DNA of 34,246 nt from Planctomycetales bacterium. Its GTDB lineage: Bacteria > Planctomycetota > Planctomycetia > Planctomycetales > Planctomycetaceae. Each line of letters starts with the position of its first letter. The stretch's first letter is position 1. The position numbers and the translations under genes are program-made. The stretch is taken from assembly GCA_026400835.1 (NCBI GenBank), contig JAPLOA010000097.1:1-34246 (forward strand), in the 5' to 3' direction. Below, piece after piece: positions 33,701 through 34,246 of the stretch. The notes below the pieces were generated by a model. That model did no database searches. It was not told the origin of the DNA and saw only the letters and a list, made by a program, of their open reading frames with translations.

Positions 33701-34029
33701 GAGCCGGAGAAACTACCCCATGCTCTAATCTGGATCCCACCTATCGACGGAATACCAAGCGTTTCGACGACGTGGGGCAATCTCTTCTTCGACGTTGTGA
33801 ATTGTCCGGAAACACTATGGCCTTCCACATAAATGCCCGCGCTGTCAGAGCTTACTTCTCCGGTATTCACATCTCCCCACACGCGAATCGACACTTCTTT
33901 TCCAGCAATTACGTCACCCAGGGTCATATGATGAAAAGCGCCCAGAGTGATTCGTCCGCCAGCGATTGCGTCGATACTGCTGTTTGCCACCCCTCCCCAA
34001 CAGAACAACAGAACACAGGTGCCATGCAC
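27745..34029 (-). CDS. giant beta-repeat polymorphic toxin with Hint domain and nucleotidyltransferase-like tip
   Basis: 2094 residues from a GTG. Residues 1 to about 1200 are short Gly/Val/Ile/Ser-rich repeats with GNVSG, GDITG and GTISG-type turns, as expected for a beta-helix stalk. About 1215-1390 is a highly charged, coiled-coil-like helix (RRAEWVSKRDDARISRDQDV). A pretoxin Hint domain begins at Cys1521 (CFIGDT). It is interrupted by two hydrophobic segments (about 1552-1569 and 1670-1686). It continues with VTANHPLYSE (H1917) and ends VLAHN (H1981, N1982) followed by Thr. The tip (1983-2094) carries GSRAKG (2022-2027) and SDWDY (D2034, D2036), the acidic pattern of Pol-beta-type nucleotidyltransferases. 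Inferred role: a surface or secreted toxin whose tip is released by Hint. There is no signal peptide and the stalk repeats start at once, so the 5' end is probably missing; the first ~30 residues are poor sequence. An immunity gene follows. Confidence 0.8.
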   Translation of the reverse strand: MHGTCVLLFCWGGVANSSIDAIAGGRITLGAFHHMTLGDVIAGKEVSIRVWGDVNTGEVSSDSAGIYVEGHSVSGQFTTSKKRLPHVVETLGIPSIGGIQIRAWGSFSGSVSAGNNNQGQGHGSANIVALNDANIHESSAEIQLSVVSGGKTSGTVARGNSGVSLYAGKSLKVDSVSSRGSVGLSALEEIVAGVDATGDSVNKTHQNVTVATGGKVTADIKAGCHTIIIAGDGFEGSIRSGGQVRITSGSDVTATVKSDDDLIQQDWLRELNDTHGIKIHAFGKLKGRNSGGPSSASNVPDFESKGVIQVCTFGDISGSFKAGKSASIVAHVSGGVESAPLASNFVGSIWVGVQAKVKIAGDIQASVEAAQSVSLEAHGSVKDTTITMSQQTGTVLVGADNAIEGLTISNSSSSEIASINGIDRLVLDRGGKATVDSHAEMKIKVEGVDEAVLKSRDDLTLDGKFIGQLLRAVSFDGSVTLNMEQSRADVSVQSYGQFNGTVTTTGDIGIEAKGTITGTIKGGSIDAISLTSIDATVIGTGAVFAYGVNSVAGQIESTRAMAEAGAMGSSGGVNGTGISATVSACGPASVWALSGSVTGPVNSKFGDASILALLNVTGTVNAGGEVSIEAGGNVTGKITGKGLVEVTAFGTMTGEIKSEDGRVEALAGDLLSSKIDAEKGIEARTFLGDITGAIESTFGLILVESGGAVSGEIKALSGSIDIYAVSNISGSLTATNGFIDAYALLEGITGGAKASDYVNLSARDSISGNVESGRDVRINTWLNSTGNVVAGRDIRITAGGNIEGSLTAERDATLWAARNVHTTLIKATTGDVDIEAWGGFKEQAQAPAGMVSIWTSGEVAEAVITANETVSIYSYGQVGVNITTSADVYVFGHNNVNGIINAVELVDVAALRAMDVQITTAGKAEVYSLENAKVVGDADSGFSIVSDGALEVDANSLDGDVITWSLEQTTGTIDAGGYADSVSWGLTDLESEGDEGAYAWSYGNLSGKFTSSLGYAIGVSLWNNDADYSSETVSAALAGGNVSGMVFSWGDADVFAGGNVSSLAITAVDGTAIVMSFGNVNSHVSTGDLAIVFAALDISGVVDGEYAALAFAGQNLEATVKSDGSVWLALAGGNISGAITGDVSVNDVFAYGNISSTIKAGSESSSNGIVESVEAIGTISGQIIATSSIGSVRSGSTVTATLTAPSKPTPIENDAGVAAENPPLDPWDSGMTEIRADLATRRAEWVSKRDDARISRDQDVSKNNDSRQAELNRISDGRIERFREGTSIIGKNVAALREAKQSFVAFVKQHRDEQTKSDHALEERFEKDRRDETEARNVAIQNAAEAFHTSFVEWTQEKDRIAELKSQFADRAQKQQQDLEADQQAFEAAAPTMMSKITSWLEWANSRMNILTLALNAPGEINSILESQAQIGTQLGEVLGADGVVDSADYATIIGYGIGDMLVAVKAYKAWEGVDPLTGIELSDNDRMEMAAFAVVEFAGAVASGLSIAGGFRTKCPGPNCFIGDTQIIIGQHDSGPVLAQCLPIETGNNSAFAVLCLIVGAMSGIAVLRDEKRSKRLTAARPPGLETMPDHANAGTDLAFSDPVDLLQGVPETTTGPVDRNSKDGLVPGNRVIADNTCEVTSESDVSSVLTASGTNSVGKSVRTTTLKAIAVVSLMLSAWFGLNRPAIDSAAMSPAVAEMTANLADQSPRWDSVAIQDVVTGQFVTVGLPDGESQPLPEDTLTEKAPKQDATGVTEWLEYPADEFVSFPIRIAVRDGVIVDVDGKDSNASLKNLISTKYVVGDADGTDVTRLLCRTIDLEMPKPDGSIAELSVIRPLWWLQGTGAAVGGSIDIGLHEIGLSGEATVLAIGPCDVDSRETRPGMSIVTGTIRHRNATVWDLTFDDCTEETLGVTANHPLYSESRHAWIPAGDLQLDEVVRTLNGHSTLTARTQRPTRETVFNLEVHRSHAYHVSTIGVLAHNTGLPCPPGLRTWQEAKMNPDAARRIQNAANKTNQRITVVGSRAKGKTDPASDWDYIASGRSRQRGKAKNSLPRGAFGGEDNTGIDWWQDYNPRAPNFNPVDPNLPHVIFDPQ
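28067..28591 (-). repeat. 525-bp direct repeat A, copy 1 (inside the giant toxin gene)
   Basis: Partner of 25342-25866. Recombination between the copies would fuse toxin tip 3 and immunity 3 to the giant stalk and remove tip 1, immunity 1 and cassette 2. Confidence 0.9.
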
Positions 34030-34111
34030 TTGACAGAAAGGGTTTGGGGCGTGAGAATGCGGTTCCTTGGAGATTCCGCAGTGTTCTTTGCGTTTGACGG
34101 GAGTAACAACG

Positions 34112-34246
34112 ATGCCACGAGTGAATCGGGGGGAGATCTTTGCGGACGATGAAATTCAGGTGTTTCATCTGGTGAATCGCTGCGTGCGTCGAACGTATTT
34201 GTGTGGGCGGGATGAAGAAACGGGCCGAGATTATTCACATCGCAAG
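34112..34246 (+). CDS. REP-associated (RAYT-type, Y1/HUH) transposase, N-terminus, 3' partial
   Basis: 45 residues reach the window edge without a stop. The sequence reads MPRVNRGEIFADDEIQVF, HLVNRCVRRTYLCGRDEE, TGRDYSHRK, the typical beginning of planctomycete RAYT-like proteins (HL-x-NRCVRR, LCG-x-D, HRK). These single-strand transposases recognise REP palindromes; the HUH and catalytic Tyr motifs would lie beyond the window. It is divergent from the giant toxin gene, whose start is only 82 bases away, and may have disrupted that gene's 5' end. Confidence 0.75.
   Translation, partial: MPRVNRGEIFADDEIQVFHLVNRCVRRTYLCGRDEETGRDYSHRK

Noticed and set aside
23521-34029. Classical inteins that splice
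   Set aside because: Hint domains end the proteins' stalk and lead into variable tips; type-B units have Ala after HN and lack the N-terminal Cys, so splicing is impossible for them.

Overview
The window looks like chromosomal DNA of a planctomycete. The signs are a REP-associated (RAYT-type) transposase start at the right edge, small NPYQAP-type membrane proteins, a Hanks-type kinase, very large repetitive secreted proteins with pretoxin Hint domains, and a degraded repeat that resembles the Rhodopirellula-expanded DUF1589 family. All family calls come from reading motifs; no database search was possible.

Layout. At 2-2656 lies the 3' end of a giant alanine-rich protein that ends in an ADP-ribosyltransferase-like (ART-HYD1-type) toxin tip. 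Two small membrane proteins follow, and the first is the candidate immunity protein. At 2888-4230 there are no convincing genes, but there are dispersed copies of a GGTGTCAGGAACCGTT-like element. At 4230-5473 a Ser/Thr kinase cut off after its DFG motif is joined out of frame to the tail of an unrelated repeat protein. At 6032-12726 are metabolic and envelope genes: prolyl oligopeptidase, an HGSNAT/DUF5009-type membrane acyltransferase, a DUF5662-like protein, a sulfotransferase, a NPYQAP membrane protein and a cytochrome P460-like protein.

At 12773-22942, all on the minus strand, are three very unusual double-AAA+ Clp-like ATPases with a 2OG-Fe(II) oxygenase gene among them. All three lack the GYVG pore loop of the second AAA module and have degenerate first modules, yet keep a V/L-G-F motif where ClpA and ClpC bind ClpP. 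Two carry a C-terminal domain resembling the PCRF domain of peptide-chain release factors, without a GGQ domain.

At 23521-34029, also on the minus strand, is a polymorphic toxin locus. A 2094-residue beta-repeat protein ends in a pretoxin Hint domain and a nucleotidyltransferase-like tip and is followed by an immunity gene. Three orphan cassettes follow, each with the C-terminal Hint half and a different tip; two of them are followed by a putative immunity gene. Hint types alternate A-B-A-B. The two A copies are about 525 bp direct repeats and the two B copies about 504 bp direct repeats, and divergence starts right after the Hint HN motif. This is the arrangement expected for swapping toxin tips by homologous recombination.

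How the genes may work together (inference): the toxin locus would deliver or present exchangeable toxins with matched immunity proteins. The Clp-like set would be a separate remodelling complex, possibly linked to translation termination or to a ClpP-like protease. Several genes are broken (kinase/repeat chimera, last toxin cassette, probably the 5' end of the large toxin), so the region is being actively rearranged.
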